Source: Lanius collurio
Lineage: Eukaryota; Chordata; Aves; Passeriformes; Laniidae
Direction of reading: 5' to 3'
Length of the DNA: 64,000 bases
Assembly (NCBI GenBank): GCA_020086605.1
Contig: JACBWW010000020.1
Coordinates: 12,249,332-12,313,331 of the forward strand
In this document: piece after piece, positions 1 through 12,676 of the stretch
Layout: every line of letters starts with the position of its first letter
Numbering within the stretch: the stretch's first letter is position 1
Program-made: the position numbers and the translations under genes
The notes under the pieces: model-generated
The model's database searches: none
What the model was told of the DNA's origin: nothing
Seen by the model: the letters and a program-made list of their open reading frames with translations, nothing else

Positions 1-1649
1 GCCTTACCCTTAGGAAATTAACATCAAACACAAGAGAAACATGAGATGGACATTATAAATTTCAGATAATAAAACAGCATCAGATTAGCTATAACCTTGA
101 AAGAAATCCCATATGCGTAGACAATTATGTACACATGAAAATATTTTTGTGCAGATTGAAAGATTGGGAAAAAAAGAACATATAAAGGAAATTGACATGA
201 TTCAATATCGAATAAAATATGAAATCATCACTTTTTGCATAATATTTCAAAAGACCCCATGAAATCCAAAAGGGATTACAACAAATTGCTTATAATGCTT
301 CTAATGAAGAGAGGCTGCTGTGCTCTGGGGAGTTACCCACAGTAACAGTACAAGTATTAACAAGATACATATTTATCACCTTCCTGCCCCAGCACTAGAC
401 CAAGACGATTCTGCCTCAGGAAAAGGAGGTCTTTGGAAATCAGTTCATGATGCATGATGACACTTTGGCATGGCCCACTGATACAATGGATAGAGCAGAG
501 CTGCTCAGATATACAAATAGAAACCACTACACACACTGTTTTACGTCATGGTCCTATAAATGCTTCACCCCGTTCCTCAGGATATATTATCTGGAGCATT
601 ATAAATTCAATAAAGTCAATTAATGTGAACTATTTCTAGGCAGTCTAGCCTTAAAAATCATGTATTTAAGTCTAAGTAATGTCTACTTTTCCAGATCATG
701 TTCTCTTTTGTATCAGAGATAAATAACAGATCCTGACGCAAAAGAAGGAGCTAGTATTCTATTTTAAATTCAAGTCTAATTTTAAAAATATAACCTCCAG
801 CAACTTTACTGTCACTACAATCAATCAAAGTGATAGCCTTGGAACTGCAAACCACTTCCTCAGTCACATCTGCTACTGCAATATTTATGAATTGCTTTCC
901 TCATCATAGCAATTTAACTGGTACTGTTATTACAGAGACAAGAACAGTCTAATACCAGCTATCATAAGTAATACTATTATTTTCAAAATATTATAATTAC
1001 TCTTGAATTATAAAACATATGGGCTATTTTTAAAGTATAAATACCACAAAAGATTACATACACACACGTACATGCACATAAATATGCTGTCGTGTATATT
1101 TTCCTTCTATCAGCTAAAGGTCAGTGCTGTTTTCAAGCAAAAAAAGCTCCTCCACTCTTTTATTGAGGAGGAATATGTGCAATGTTGTCTCCCTACTTTA
1201 CAAGCTAGAACAGACAAGAAGGAAAGCAATACTCTGTGTCATAAACATGACATATGTACTACCCCACAGTAACACCAGTAGCAGTCAGAGCTACCTTCCA
1301 GTAAGGACACAATTGCCTCTGAAAAAAAGTGATGAAAACCCTAAATGTTTTGTGTCTGGTCCTTGAAGAGGGTTTCAAAGCCTGAAGAGAGTGCAGAAAC
1401 AGGCCACAAGGACTGGGACTCATGTACATCTGACCAGGAGGAAACAAACATGGCTACTCCCAGGCTTCATGCTTATGTATGTGCCTGACAAGAGTTGTAA
1501 ACTGAAAATATGATCAGAAGACATTCTGAGCTCAGAAACCACTCCGGGGATAAAGACTTGAAAGCTCAGATCTCTTGCACAATTATTTTGAGCCTAGTCA
1601 TCTTATTTCCGTCTGGTTTTAATCTTAATTTTATTTTTTTTTTCTGGGA
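1..1649. other. Unique AT-rich non-coding DNA
   Basis: No gene, RNA gene or recognisable transposon is visible. The open frames here are under 90 codons, overlap each other on both strands and have no recognisable domain. There is a short CA-rich stretch around 1059-1080. An exon shorter than about 40 codons could be missed. Confidence 0.7.
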
Positions 1650-2915
1650 GGTACTGAAAAACCCCTGAAGGATGACAAAGTCATTGGTCACACCCAGCAC
1701 AGATTCATGAGAGGAAAGCACTACTTATCAAACCTGATTTCTTTTTATGACAAGCGAGCCCACCTTGTTATGAAGGGAAACCAGTTGATGTAATCTGTTA
1801 GGATTTCAATAAAGCTTTTGATACTGTCTCTCACAGGATCGCTCTGGACAAAATGTCCAGCACACATCTGAATAAACCATCATGTGATGGCTGAGCAACT
1901 GGTTCAGGGGTCAGGCACAAAAGGCATGACATCAGACGGGTGACCTGTCACTAGTGGGGTTCCACAGGGCTCCATCCTCGACCCTAAGTTCTTCAACATC
2001 TTCATTAATGATGTAGCAGGACTGGAAGGGATACTGAGCAAGTTTGCAGATGATAAAAAACTGGGAGGAGCTGTTGACTCCCTCAAAGGCAGGGAGGCCC
2101 TGCAGAGACCTCGACAGGTTAGAGGGCTGGGCACTCACCAACTGTATGAAGTTCAACAAGGGAAAATGCTGGATTCTGAACCTGGAAAGGTGGATGCACC
2201 TGGATGTAGAGACAGACTGGGGAATTAGATCCTGGAAAGCAGTGCCATGGAAATGAGATCCTGGGGGTCCTGGTGAACATGAGTCAGCAGTGCCCTGGGA
2301 GCCAGGAGGGCCAAGCGTATCCTGGGGGGCATCAGGCACAGCATCTCCAGCCGGGCAAGGGAGGAGATTGTCCCGCTCTGCTCTGTGCTGGTACAGCCTC
2401 ACCTCAAGTCCTGTGTGCTCTTTTGAGCACCACAGCGTAGAAAGATATTAAGCTATTAGAGAGCACCCAGAGGAGGGCTACAAAGATGGAGAAGGGCCTT
2501 GAGGGCAAGCTGTGTGAGGAGCACTTGGTCTGTTCAGCCTGGAGACAAGAAGAATGAGGAGAGACCTCATTGCAGTCTACAAACCTCCTCATGAGGGGAA
2601 GGAGAGGGGCAGACATTGATCTCTTCTTTATGGTGACCAGCAAGAAGACCAGAGGGAACAGCCTGAACCTGTGTCAGGGGAGGTTTAGGCTGGATGTAAG
2701 AACAGGTTCTTCACCCAGGGGTGTTTGGGCACTGTAACAGGCTCCCCCAGGAAGTGGTTACAGCACCAAGCCTGACACAATTCACGAAATGTTTGGAAAA
2801 TACCCCCCAGGACACCTGCTGTGACTCTTGGGGACGGTGCTGTGCAGGGCCAGGAATTGGACTCAATGATCCTTGTAGGTCCCTTCCCACTCAGCTCATT
2901 CTGTGATTATTCTGA
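1650..2915 (+). mobile_element. CR1 LINE fragment, reverse transcriptase region to 3' end
   Basis: This is a 5'-truncated, decayed copy of a CR1 non-LTR retrotransposon, the main bird LINE, which moved by target-primed reverse transcription. Conceptual translation gives diagnostic reverse-transcriptase pieces in the right order: DFNKAFDTVSH near 1802, [18 protein letters not shown] near 1959, and the catalytic box FADD at 2043-2054. DLDRLEGWA and [10 protein letters not shown] follow in another frame near 2105-2165, so there is a frameshift at about 2100. LFSLETRRMRRDL (about 2537) and a TQGCLGT-type stretch come later. Many stops interrupt the frame. The copy ends near 2915 with a CR1-like tail (ATTCTGTGATTATTCTGATT). 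It is a dead copy, and at about 1.27 kb it is the longest CR1 in the window. Confidence 0.93.
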
Positions 2916-4226
2916 TTGCTTGTATCTGTCATTTATTTGCAAGTCTCATAAAAATTACAAGAATTCCACACTATTCTTAGAGCCATGATTTCTGATGAGT
3001 ACGATTTGCAATATTTATAAGTAATTTGTGAACATATGCAGTTTGCTGAATAAGAATTTCACTAGAGCTGCCCAATGCATCTTCTTGTTATGATTTACAC
3101 ATACAGAAGCCAACCAAAGACTGATCTGTGGCTTAGGCATCAATGGAATAATAAAACATGATTAATTCTCAGTGTCATTGCAATAGTCAGACGTCTCAGA
3201 AAGGACCCAGAAAATGAATGGGGATTGCAGCTCTCTTCTGATTGATTTCACCTTTATCAGAATTTTGTAAAATATTACATTGGGATCCTATACCTGGATT
3301 AAACACAGTTATAAGTTTTCTCAAGATAGTACAGGCTACAAGCATCATCTTTTCCTTTTCTAATTTACTCTTCTTTGAAATTCCTTATAGCTACAAAAGA
3401 GCTTGACTGAAATCCCAAAGGGTTAGTAAAAGGGCTTGGATCCATACATAAATGTTTTGACTTTCAAAAAATTTGAGTCCTGTGCTTTAGCTCTTACCCA
3501 ACACAAGTAATACTGTTGTGTGAATTCAAACAAGATCCAGGATGTGACTTCAAAACCAGAGTGCCACCACGATTATGCTCTGTTCACAGCAAAATCATAC
3601 AGGCAGAAAAACAAGGTTCCCAGTCAGACTGCCTGCTGCAGTTTAAACTTAAAAGCCTAAATTTAAGTAGGCCTCAACAGTTCCACCCTTCCTTCTGGAG
3701 CTAAGCATATATAGACACTAATTACAGTCCCTTTGAGAGCAGTCCCTGAAGTACAGTCTTTATTCATGTACCATAAATAGTATGATAAGCAGTATGACAC
3801 ATAAATACTGCCCTGATATACTCATATAATTATTAAAGTTGATTTGTATTATCTGCAAGTAAACAGGCAAGATTCCTCTGAACACAACTTCATATGCCCT
3901 TGCTTTTTTAAACAGATGTTGAAAAGATGGTAGCTTTAAAAATCTCATTAGTGTACTATTGATGGGGCTTGAAGGAAGTTGTCTGTCACAGACTCGTCAA
4001 ATCATTTTCCTCCCAAGATCATGTTAACAATGGAGAATAGGAGTCCACTTCTTTGAAACTATACAAACTATATAAATTTATAGTTCATCCCACTTTGCTT
4101 TTATAAACTAGAGAATATGATCTAGCCCAGTCTTGGTTCATAAAATATTATGAGCAGTCATAAGTTAAAAACTATCTCCCAGCTTTTTTCAAGTAGGGAA
4201 TATTATTGCAGATATAGGGAGATGAT
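2916..4226. other. Unique AT-rich non-coding DNA
   Basis: This is the spacer between two same-strand CR1 copies. No gene or repeat family is recognised in it. Reading frames are short and not protein-like. Confidence 0.65.
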
Positions 4227-4770
4227 TCTCCCCCTCTACTCTGCTCTCTTGAGACCCCACCTGCTGTACTGTGTCCAACTCCAGGGTACTCAGCACAGGA
4301 AGAATATGGACCTGCTGGAGTGAGTCCAGAGGAGGCAACAAAAATTATCAGAGAGATAGAGCACCTTCCCATGAAGACAGGCTGAGAGAGCTGGGGTTGT
4401 TCAGCCTGGAGAAGAGAAGGCTCCAAGGAGACCCTATAGAACCTTCCAATACTTAAAGGGGCTCTACAAGAAAGCTGGAGAGGGAATTTTTACAAGGACA
4501 TGTAGAGAAAGGACAAGGGCTAATGGTTTTACTGAAAGAGTAGGTTTAGGCAAGATGTTAGGAAGAAATTCTTTAAGTGTGGGGGTGGTGAAACAGGTTG
4601 TCCAGAAAAGTCATGGATGTCCTATCCCTAGAAGTGTTCAAGTCCAGGCTGGATGAGCTCCGAGCAACACGGTCTAATGCAAGTTACCCCTGTCCACTGC
4701 AGGGGGGCTGGGACTAGACAGTCTTTACTGAGGCCCATTCTGACCCAAAACATTCTGTGATTCTATGATA
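4227..4770 (+). mobile_element. CR1 LINE fragment, C-terminal part plus 3' end
   Basis: This is the 3' end of a second CR1 copy on the same strand as the one at 1.65 kb. Translation starts with PLYSAL and RPHLLYCVQLQ, then shows RLRELGLFSLEKRRLQGD near 4370-4430. This is the well-known conserved C-terminal block of the CR1 second open frame. The later part keeps a VFKSRLDEL-like match near 4638. The 3' terminus CATTCTGTGATTCTATGAT at about 4750-4769 is the classic CR1 tail. The copy is 5'-truncated, as most CR1 insertions are, and carries frame breaks, so it makes no protein. Confidence 0.93.
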
Positions 4771-7700
4771 TCACACGGCAAGGAAAACAAAAAAAAAAAA
4801 ACATTTTTCCTCATTTTTGCTTCAGTGCTCCACTGAAGTCTATTTGCCATAGGCTTATCATAACCTTTTGTTCAACTCATTTGACAGAATGTTTTTTATA
4901 ACTGTTGTTAAGTTTCAGTCCTTGTAGAAAGTGATGCCCTAGCTGTAAAAAAAAGGGCATTTTAAGTATACGTTCAGGAAAAAAAAAAAACAGTTCTTAC
5001 AGATACAAGGATTCATTGATAGCATCACTCAGATACCCAACCTTTAAATACATTAATTATCAGAATTTCCAGTGAAGCAACTAGCTGTTCTGCCCAGGAC
5101 TGAACTAGTTACTTGTTCCCTTGATAGCTCACAATTATGTAGATCAATTATCCCTAATGAAAAGGTTTTTTTTTTACATACCTGCCCTTTTGTACATGCT
5201 CAGTTTATTTACAACTTGGCAAAGCATTTCAGCACTTGCTTGTAAACTTGAAGCTCATTATGATCTTTGCCATTGTAACTAATAACTCTTATTTTTAACC
5301 ATATATTGTGAAACAGTTACAAAGTGACACTTAAAAGAGAGGCAATTCTAACTTCTTTGGTTTTTTTATTGTTACTATTTTAGTACTAATAACCTAAGAA
5401 TAATTTCCTCCATGCTTTCAAAAAGTCTGAATTCACAGTTCTCGTATTTCTAGTTCTTGGCTATTCAGTTCATCTTGAAAAAACAATGTCTCAGAAGCCC
5501 CAAAGCCATGAGTTACCATTATTGTTTACTAATGTCTTTCTCATGTTGCTACATATGGTATAAAAAAGCCTCAAAAATGAGATGGAGCACTTAAAATACA
5601 TGCTGAAAATAGAAAATAAATCACCAAAAACGTCAAACATTTACTTTCTACTTTTACAAAAGCCTCAAAGGGGGAAAAAGAATGGTTTTATAAAAGGTTT
5701 TGGTTATATGTGTTACAAAAAGATAGAACATATTGGAAACCACCAGCATGGCTCTCAGAGAAAAAAACTAAAATTTACTTCCATTTCTATTTTCTGTTCA
5801 TTACTTTTTCAGTTCTTACATTTAATTGTTTTTCCTAAGAGTGCAAGTGTCCAACACCACTGCCGTCTTGGAAAACACTGTGACATGCTGTTCTGAGTGC
5901 TGTCTTCTCAGTATCACAGCCCATTGAAAGAAGCTATTCTGATAATTTTGGTGGCTCCAGAACAAGAAATACAAATTTTTTTGCATGCACAGGTAAAAGC
6001 AAAAAGGTTTTGTACTTCATCCTCGCTCTTCACTGTTTTTCATGTACAAATAAATACATACCTGCAAGAAAACAAAACAGAAACATGGAAGAAGGAATAT
6101 ATATGGCATTTGGCTTGTTCATTGCATTGACTGCTCAGCTTCTCTAGTTGCAATATCTGTGTGTGTGTGCACACACACTTACAAAAGAAGAAATAAAGAA
6201 TTATTGGAAACTTTCTGTTCTGATGAGAAGCATGACACTAGAAGATTTCTGAGCCTGCATCTTTCATCTCTTTTATATCGCTACTCACAGAAAATTTACT
6301 GCTCAAACAGCTGACACTATGCAGACTTAAGGCTGAGACCAAAGATTCTTTTCCTTCTTTCAGTATTCACAGAGCACCTAACAAAATAGAAGCATAGATT
6401 TTTCAGGTCCACCAGATGCTTCTATAATAACAGAAACAACTGTTTGTACTGCAATGCAATACCTACTAGCAGACAGTCTGGGAAGCAATTTATAAAATTA
6501 TGCTATTCCAACCTGCCATTTACTTTTCTAATGGAAATGTAAAACATACTGACTGATTTTCAATTAATTTTAATATAGCCATAATTTTTTGTTTCCTTTA
6601 TCTATCAACTGTTAAAATGGGAAAACTAAACTTTCAGCTTTAGGCTATCCCATCTGACTTACAGTACAGATATACACATGCCTGAAAATAAATGAGTCAT
6701 TTTGCTAAATTTGTCTATCTGATTTCCCCCTGGGTTCAGAGTTCATAGAACTAAAGAGCACACTCTTTCAGCAATTTCTAAATGCAAATTAGTTTAATTT
6801 TAAGATATATGTAAATTAGGGAACATGGAGGGTATTCTTAGGTTTTCAGACTTTAAAAAAATTTTTATTCCCTGTAAAAGCCTAGTTGCAATATACATTA
6901 TAGAATACCCAGTGATAAAATATCATCTCGGTTTTGGAAAATCTGTGGACATTTTGCCTTCCTTGCTGCCCTGCTTTCTGCCAAAACTTGCTGGCAGTGA
7001 AATCTGAGGTATTTTCTTTATTGTCCAGCATTAACCTATATAGTGAATACACTGAACTCAAATCATCCTTCAATTGTTATATGCCTCTCTGGGCATCAGG
7101 TAAAAGCTTTCACATACCAACAGCAGATTAAGACTCATTTATCTACCAAGGAGAAGACAGTTTTCATTCCCACTTCATGCAGCAGTACTTACATGTCCAG
7201 TACCAGCAGCCATAAGAAGACATAGATAAGTGAATGAGATGCCTGTGAGTTGCAGCTTTTTACACAAATAAATATAAACATATCTTTTATTTGCTTTCCA
7301 TGTCAGATCAATTAATATTATATCAACATTTATTTCTGGTAAATAAATGAGTGAAATTAATAGAAAACAGCAATAAAATAAATTGGAACACAGCATTAGG
7401 TCATCTGATAGGAAACCACACAATAAAATTAAGGTTGTGATAATTTGAAAACTATTGCTACCTATCAATTCTTGACTGATAAAAAAGTGCAGAACGGAAG
7501 AATCAGTATCTAGTGTATTATTTTAAAAGTATACTACACATTGCTGTATGGATTCCTAATGAAGTTAAATAAAAACTTGTCATTAAAGTTAAATTTTTGA
7601 TCCTTCAGTTCAATTAATACTAAAAATGAAATACCGTATTTACTTACTTTTTGTACCCTAATTCAAAACTATAAGCATATGGAAATATTTCCCTTCTGAA

Positions 7701-9635
7701 TTATGACATACAAAATATGTATTAGCCTGATTAGAATCCTATTTGGGCAGTTCACTAATTGATTTTGAAATGCAACAGCATGTGTTGGTTTCCAGGGAAG
7801 TTAGAATTTAAGTTATGGTTTTGCTATCCAAATACCAAAATTACATTCCTTTTTGAAAGGTATAGGGCAAAATTACTCAGACATGTTAAGCAGACAATTC
7901 CTCTCAGCAGTATCTTCTTTAGTTAGTGGATTCTGTCATAAATCACTGGAAAGATTTTTCCTTTTTTCTTAGAAAATAAAGAAACTAAGACTACATCTAA
8001 GAATTAGCTTGTCTTTTCAGAAAACTACAAAACTATTTTATCTGCCTTACAATCTGAAGTAAAGCAGGAGGGATTTGTATCTTTTTCTAGCTATAAAGTG
8101 TTTCTACATACTACTTTACCACAGATTTGTCACAGGAAAAATAGACATAAACATCAAAGAAACTGCAGCAATGAAACACCTACTTAACAAATTAATCATT
8201 GAATGCTTTTTTAGTCTCTAAAAGCATTACACAACTATTGTAGCCTACTTCTGAGTAGTCTGGATTCATCATTTGGCCTTCAGTAGGTGAGAGAAGCAGA
8301 AATTAAAGAGTTGGCTAAACAAACATGGCATTGAATGATAATGGGGATAGATGGTTTGATCAATTTATAGGAAGATGAAATATTTGAAGCATCATGAAAA
8401 GAAATATTTTCTACAATAAATCTCCAGGAAGCTTTCAGAACTGTGATTATGATGGTGATATTTCTGTCCGTATTATACAATAGACTTTACAGACATTCAC
8501 TTGAAATAGTAAGTACAGAGAGCTGGACCAGAAGCCCATAATGAAGGATGCCTTGGAAACAGTCCATATGAGGGTTTTAAAGCTCCTTTCCCTTTCTTTC
8601 ATATCTAGGAAATTAAATAAAACATTAAAAATTATCTGTACAAAACTACACATACAGGAACAATATACAACCATTGTCCCTTTCTCATCACTTCCTTTAT
8701 CTGTCTATTATCATCTGTTTCTTCAGCTCCTTATGTTTTTAATAATTTTTCAGCTAGCTTCCACTTTCTCCAGCTTCAAAGTAATTTTCTCATGTCATTA
8801 CAGTGCATATTTTATTACTCAGACACAGTAAGCTACCATGTAAACTCCATCTAGCTGTCCTTATTAAAGAAAGATGTAAGATATTATATCCCATTTTTCA
8901 ATCCTCCATTTCTTTAACTACTTTTTTTTCAAAGTTAGTTATACCAAATATATACTTGGGAAAAGCTCCTTCCAATAAAAGAGATCAAAGAACTTCAGGA
9001 AGAAGTGATTGCTTTAAAACTAATCCTGTGTTTTCATAATTTTCCTGCATTTTCATTTTTCCCAATGGCTATTGTAACAGTAGAGTGGGGACACAGTTAA
9101 GAAACTAGAATTACACTGCAGTTCTTGACTGTCCTCTATATTTCTATCTCTGACCATTGTACAATTCCAATTTCTGATCTAGTTTTAGATGACTTCATTG
9201 GATAGAAATAGGGAAGATAACAAAAACTAAGCAAAGTTAGCATAAAAGCAAAACTAAAAACTTGACACAAATGCTTCCTTGTATATCAAATCCTCATTTT
9301 AGAGAGCTTGTCTGAAATCTAACTTCATTAATTAATTTGAGGTGGGAAAATATTTTCTTATAATCCTCACTAATATGAAATGCTGTTCCTATTTTGGAAG
9401 TGGTTTTTCCTCTTTCTTTTATGTCTGAGGCTTTGATGTATCTGCTTTTACCTATTTGACTTTATTTTGGTTGGCTGTGTGAAGTTAAATCAAAGAGAGC
9501 TGCTAGCCATAATGAGCAGAAAACAAAGTAATGTCATCATTAGGATCTCTTCAGTCAGAATACTAGAACTCCTCAGGGGAAATAATTGGTGAATCAGTCA
9601 GTAAGAAATATCTTTCACCAGCCCATTTCTCAAGG
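4771..9635. other. Unique AT-rich non-coding DNA
   Basis: Nearly 5 kb has no recognisable gene or transposon. It has several A or T runs of about 9-11 bases (for example near 4789 and 4979) and a TG/CA palindrome at 6158-6178. The longest open frames (104 and 97 codons) have lysine-, isoleucine- and phenylalanine-rich translations typical of AT-rich chance frames. Confidence 0.65.
6158..6178. repeat. Alternating (TG)6-(CA)n palindromic dinucleotide tract
   Basis: Six TG units run directly into about four CA units. This gives a self-complementary purine-pyrimidine alternating stretch centred on GTGCAC at about 6167-6172. Such tracts can take up Z-DNA or a small cruciform. No function is implied by the neighbourhood. 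Confidence 0.8.
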
Positions 9636-9960
9636 TTAAAAAGACCACTGAACAGTTAAGGACCTCAGCCTGGAGGAAAGCAGAGAAGAACATGGAGCAG
9701 GAAGAGTCACAGTGTTCAGGAAGAGGAAAGTCCGCCTCTCGTGCCAAGTCAGACAGGGGCCATTGCAACGGTGTGCCAAGGAGCTAAGGTCATTTCCCAA
9801 GACTGCAGATCTCAAATAGGTGCTGCAGCAGGTGAGTCCCAGGCTGTTTGCATCCTGTGTACTTTGGGGTGAATAAACAGTACATCTATTTAAAAGATGC
9901 TGTTCTGTGTCTCTGTAATTACTCACATGCCCAGGGCTCCTAGAGGAAAGGGACCTTTAA
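9636..9960 (+). mobile_element. Possible LTR remnant (uncertain)
   Basis: This stretch is richer in G and C than its surroundings and carries an AATAAA signal in a context (GGGGTGAATAAACAG, about 9867-9881) like the end of an LTR R region. A T-rich stretch resembling a short U5 follows. No TG...CA termini or target duplication could be fixed, no family is recognised, and no retroviral coding sequence is nearby. It could equally be unique DNA. Confidence 0.3.
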
Positions 9961-12508
9961 CATTAACCATGTTACACTCTCAGAGTCAGAGGATTTCAAA
10001 CACACGAGAGAGCTCCATACTGAGACTGAAACATTTGTGGGCATCCACACAGAGAGATCTGAATGTATCAAGGACTGATACCTAGAGATTTTTACTTCTC
10101 TTAGAAAACCACAAAGAGTACAAAGCCATCTTTTATCAGATTGTGAGGATAAGCAGGGTTATCAAGTCATCTATCTGGGTTAGAAAGACTACCCTATTAG
10201 GAAAACCCACAGAACAGAATTTAGAAGAGAGCTCACAGGTGCAATTTACCCATAAGCAGCCAAAAGAAAAAAAGACATGAAAAAAGAATGACTCCATATG
10301 AAATATTTTGACATAACAGAAATGAAACAAAAAATTAAAACAATTCATTTTGACATATTCCTGTCAAAAATGGTGTTAGAAGTAACACAGTCCCACAAGA
10401 TGGTTCAGTTTTCTTTAGAAAAAAGACATTTTGTCAGAATTGCTCAGTGTGATACTTTTCATCCAGATTTACAGCTGTAGCAGCAACTGCCTCTTGAAAT
10501 TAATATTGTTCCTCCACAGCATCTGTCAATCTCAAGATGCTTTGCTACAGCACTGAGTATCATCACTACTGTCTTGTTTTACAAAAGGAAGAAAGAGCTA
10601 TATAGATGGGAAAAAAGGATATCCTTCTTACACAGAGATGCTTCATGAATGGAAACAGAAATGTAAACATTTGTGCCATACCTGGAGGCCTAGACCATGG
10701 AGGGACTGTCACAGCTGCCTCAGGAGCAGCCACTGGCACCACAGACACTGTTTACTCTACATGCACCTACGTACTACTGTGGCTTCCATGTCACCAGGGA
10801 CTTCAAGGCCTCTGGCTACCACTCTTGCTACTCCCTCACTCCTTAAGTGAAGCTACCCATACAAACTATTAGTAAGTTTTTCTTTAAAAAGGAAACAACC
10901 TGCATTCACTATAAAGAAAAGAAAGAAGACATCCTTGCCGGTTACAGTAAAGGTCACCTAGAGCTGTGTATCATTCCTCTTAGTTCTGTAAATTAAACAC
11001 AGCAGAGGAAGTGTTATTGGGATGCATAAAACATAGCATCTCCTTCTAGCCATCTTCCCATCCATCCAATACTGCAGTACCCCAAAGGTCAAAGCTCCCA
11101 TTTGCACTTGAGCAGTTCAAGCAAATATGGGGGAGTCAGAGACTGGGACTACACTAATTCCAGGACCATGTTACATTGCTAATAATTTGACTGTGTGGAA
11201 AACCTTACAGCAGACCCAGGTGGCATCTGCTGCCAATTTACACTAGCACAGAGAACAAGCACCATCAGTTTATTTCCATATTTATTTTCTGTTAGAAAAC
11301 ACTCCAAATCCTTAATTTTCTAAAAAAGTTTATTTGTGGACGTGTCTCAGCTTGCCACACTAAAATCCCATGACAAGCATAATATATCTCTGTTTCTATT
11401 CCACGTTTTTTATTTAGACTGAGCTATGATAGGCACTTGCATGGTGCACTGAGCTATGCAAACTCAAACAAAGCCTAACAGAGTTACTTATAATATTGTT
11501 AGCTATTGTTTTGCTGATAGTGTCTTAAGTAACTGTATTAAAAGGGAGATTTCACTTTTTTCTATCAAAAATAATTATTTTGGTGAACTTTCTGCCAAGG
11601 CCCAAGAAACTCCTTTGTCTATTTCACAAATTTTATGTGTACTAGCCAAAGTAGATCAGGATACTCCTTTTAGCAACTCCAGATTTGGTTTCTTCATTAT
11701 AAAGTTGTTCGGTTGATCAGTAAATTAATGTTTTAGCACATTTCTTCTCTTAGTAAGAAAACAAGCTCAAGTTTAAACCATATCAGAAGTTCAAAAGTGT
11801 AAAATTATCATATTAAAGTAGCTGGGAGTTCTGTTTAAATCAAGAACATGTTACAAATTATTCTGGAACATCCAGTTTTAGAATCTCACTTCTCAATGAG
11901 AAAAAGCTGACATGCCATAACCAGAGAGAGCATGAAGTACCAGACACAGCAGAGTAAAAACTGAAATGGCAAACAGTGATCCTTCAGATGGCATGGGGCA
12001 AATGTGTACAGAAGTGTCAAATGACACCCAGGGATTAATACTCCCTACAAGTAAACATAAAAAAAAAACCATGGAAAAGGTAGACAAGCTAAAAATAAGA
12101 CACGAGAACTATTTGACTACTCTTTTAGTCTTTTGGATAATAATCGTATCTGACTGGCTTGTCATTTTTTTTCCTTGTTGTTTATGTATTTGGAAATAAA
12201 ATCTGGCACAGTATTCATCTTCAGTGAAGACTCAGAATCATTGTATTTTTGGATGGTGTCATTAGTGCTGGCTTCATTTGTGTCTAGAAATGTTTTGGTT
12301 GCTATGGAATACAACACATTAATTAGAAATTCCTCTACCAATTATAGCGCAAAAGATTTGGTCTGTACTACAATAATTCACAATAATTCACAAAGGAACT
12401 TGGGAAAAAAAAAAACACAAAAAACAACAGAAAGCAATTAAAACTTAAGAACAATCCAGCATTTCTGAAATTTCAGTTCATTAATACATGCTTTAATAAA
12501 CGGACTGC
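9961..12508. other. Unique non-coding DNA
   Basis: No gene or known repeat is recognised. A mildly GC-richer patch at 10680-10850 gives 70-88 codon frames in two phases, neither with recognisable motifs. A small 10-bp tandem (CAATAATTCA) lies at about 12371-12392. Confidence 0.6.
12371..12392. repeat. Short 10-bp tandem repeat, about 2.2 units
   Basis: The decamer CAATAATTCA is repeated head to tail twice, with a partial third unit. It is a small local slippage repeat with no other significance visible. Confidence 0.7.
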
Positions 12509-12676
12509 TTTATTTTAAAAGCCCTTTCTAGAAGGGCTTGATGCCTCCTGCAGCAAGGCAGGTGGTGCCAGTTCAGTCAGCTTTCCATTGATGGCTTCTT
12601 CCTTGCCAGAATCTGCATTGGGCAGGGCAAAGAACACACAGAAGTTGACCTTTTCCTCAAGGGTACTACTGGAATG
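12509..12676 (-). other. Short protein-like open frame with adjacent poly(A) signal, unrecognised
   Basis: On the minus strand a frame stays open for about 53 codons, from 12676 down to a TAA stop at 12515-12517. An AATAAA hexamer follows directly at 12509-12514. The translation has a soluble-protein-like composition (for example ALPNADSGKEEAINGKLTEL), unlike the K/I/F-rich chance frames elsewhere in this window. It has no in-frame ATG of its own. The sequence upstream in transcription ends in ATTCCAG, which could be a weak 3' splice site. It could be a terminal exon, a fragment of a processed pseudogene, or chance. I do not recognise the protein. Confidence 0.25.

Noticed and set aside
1932..2402. 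156-codon minus-strand frame
   Set aside because: It is antisense to the CR1 reverse-transcriptase region, which explains the sequence on the plus strand.
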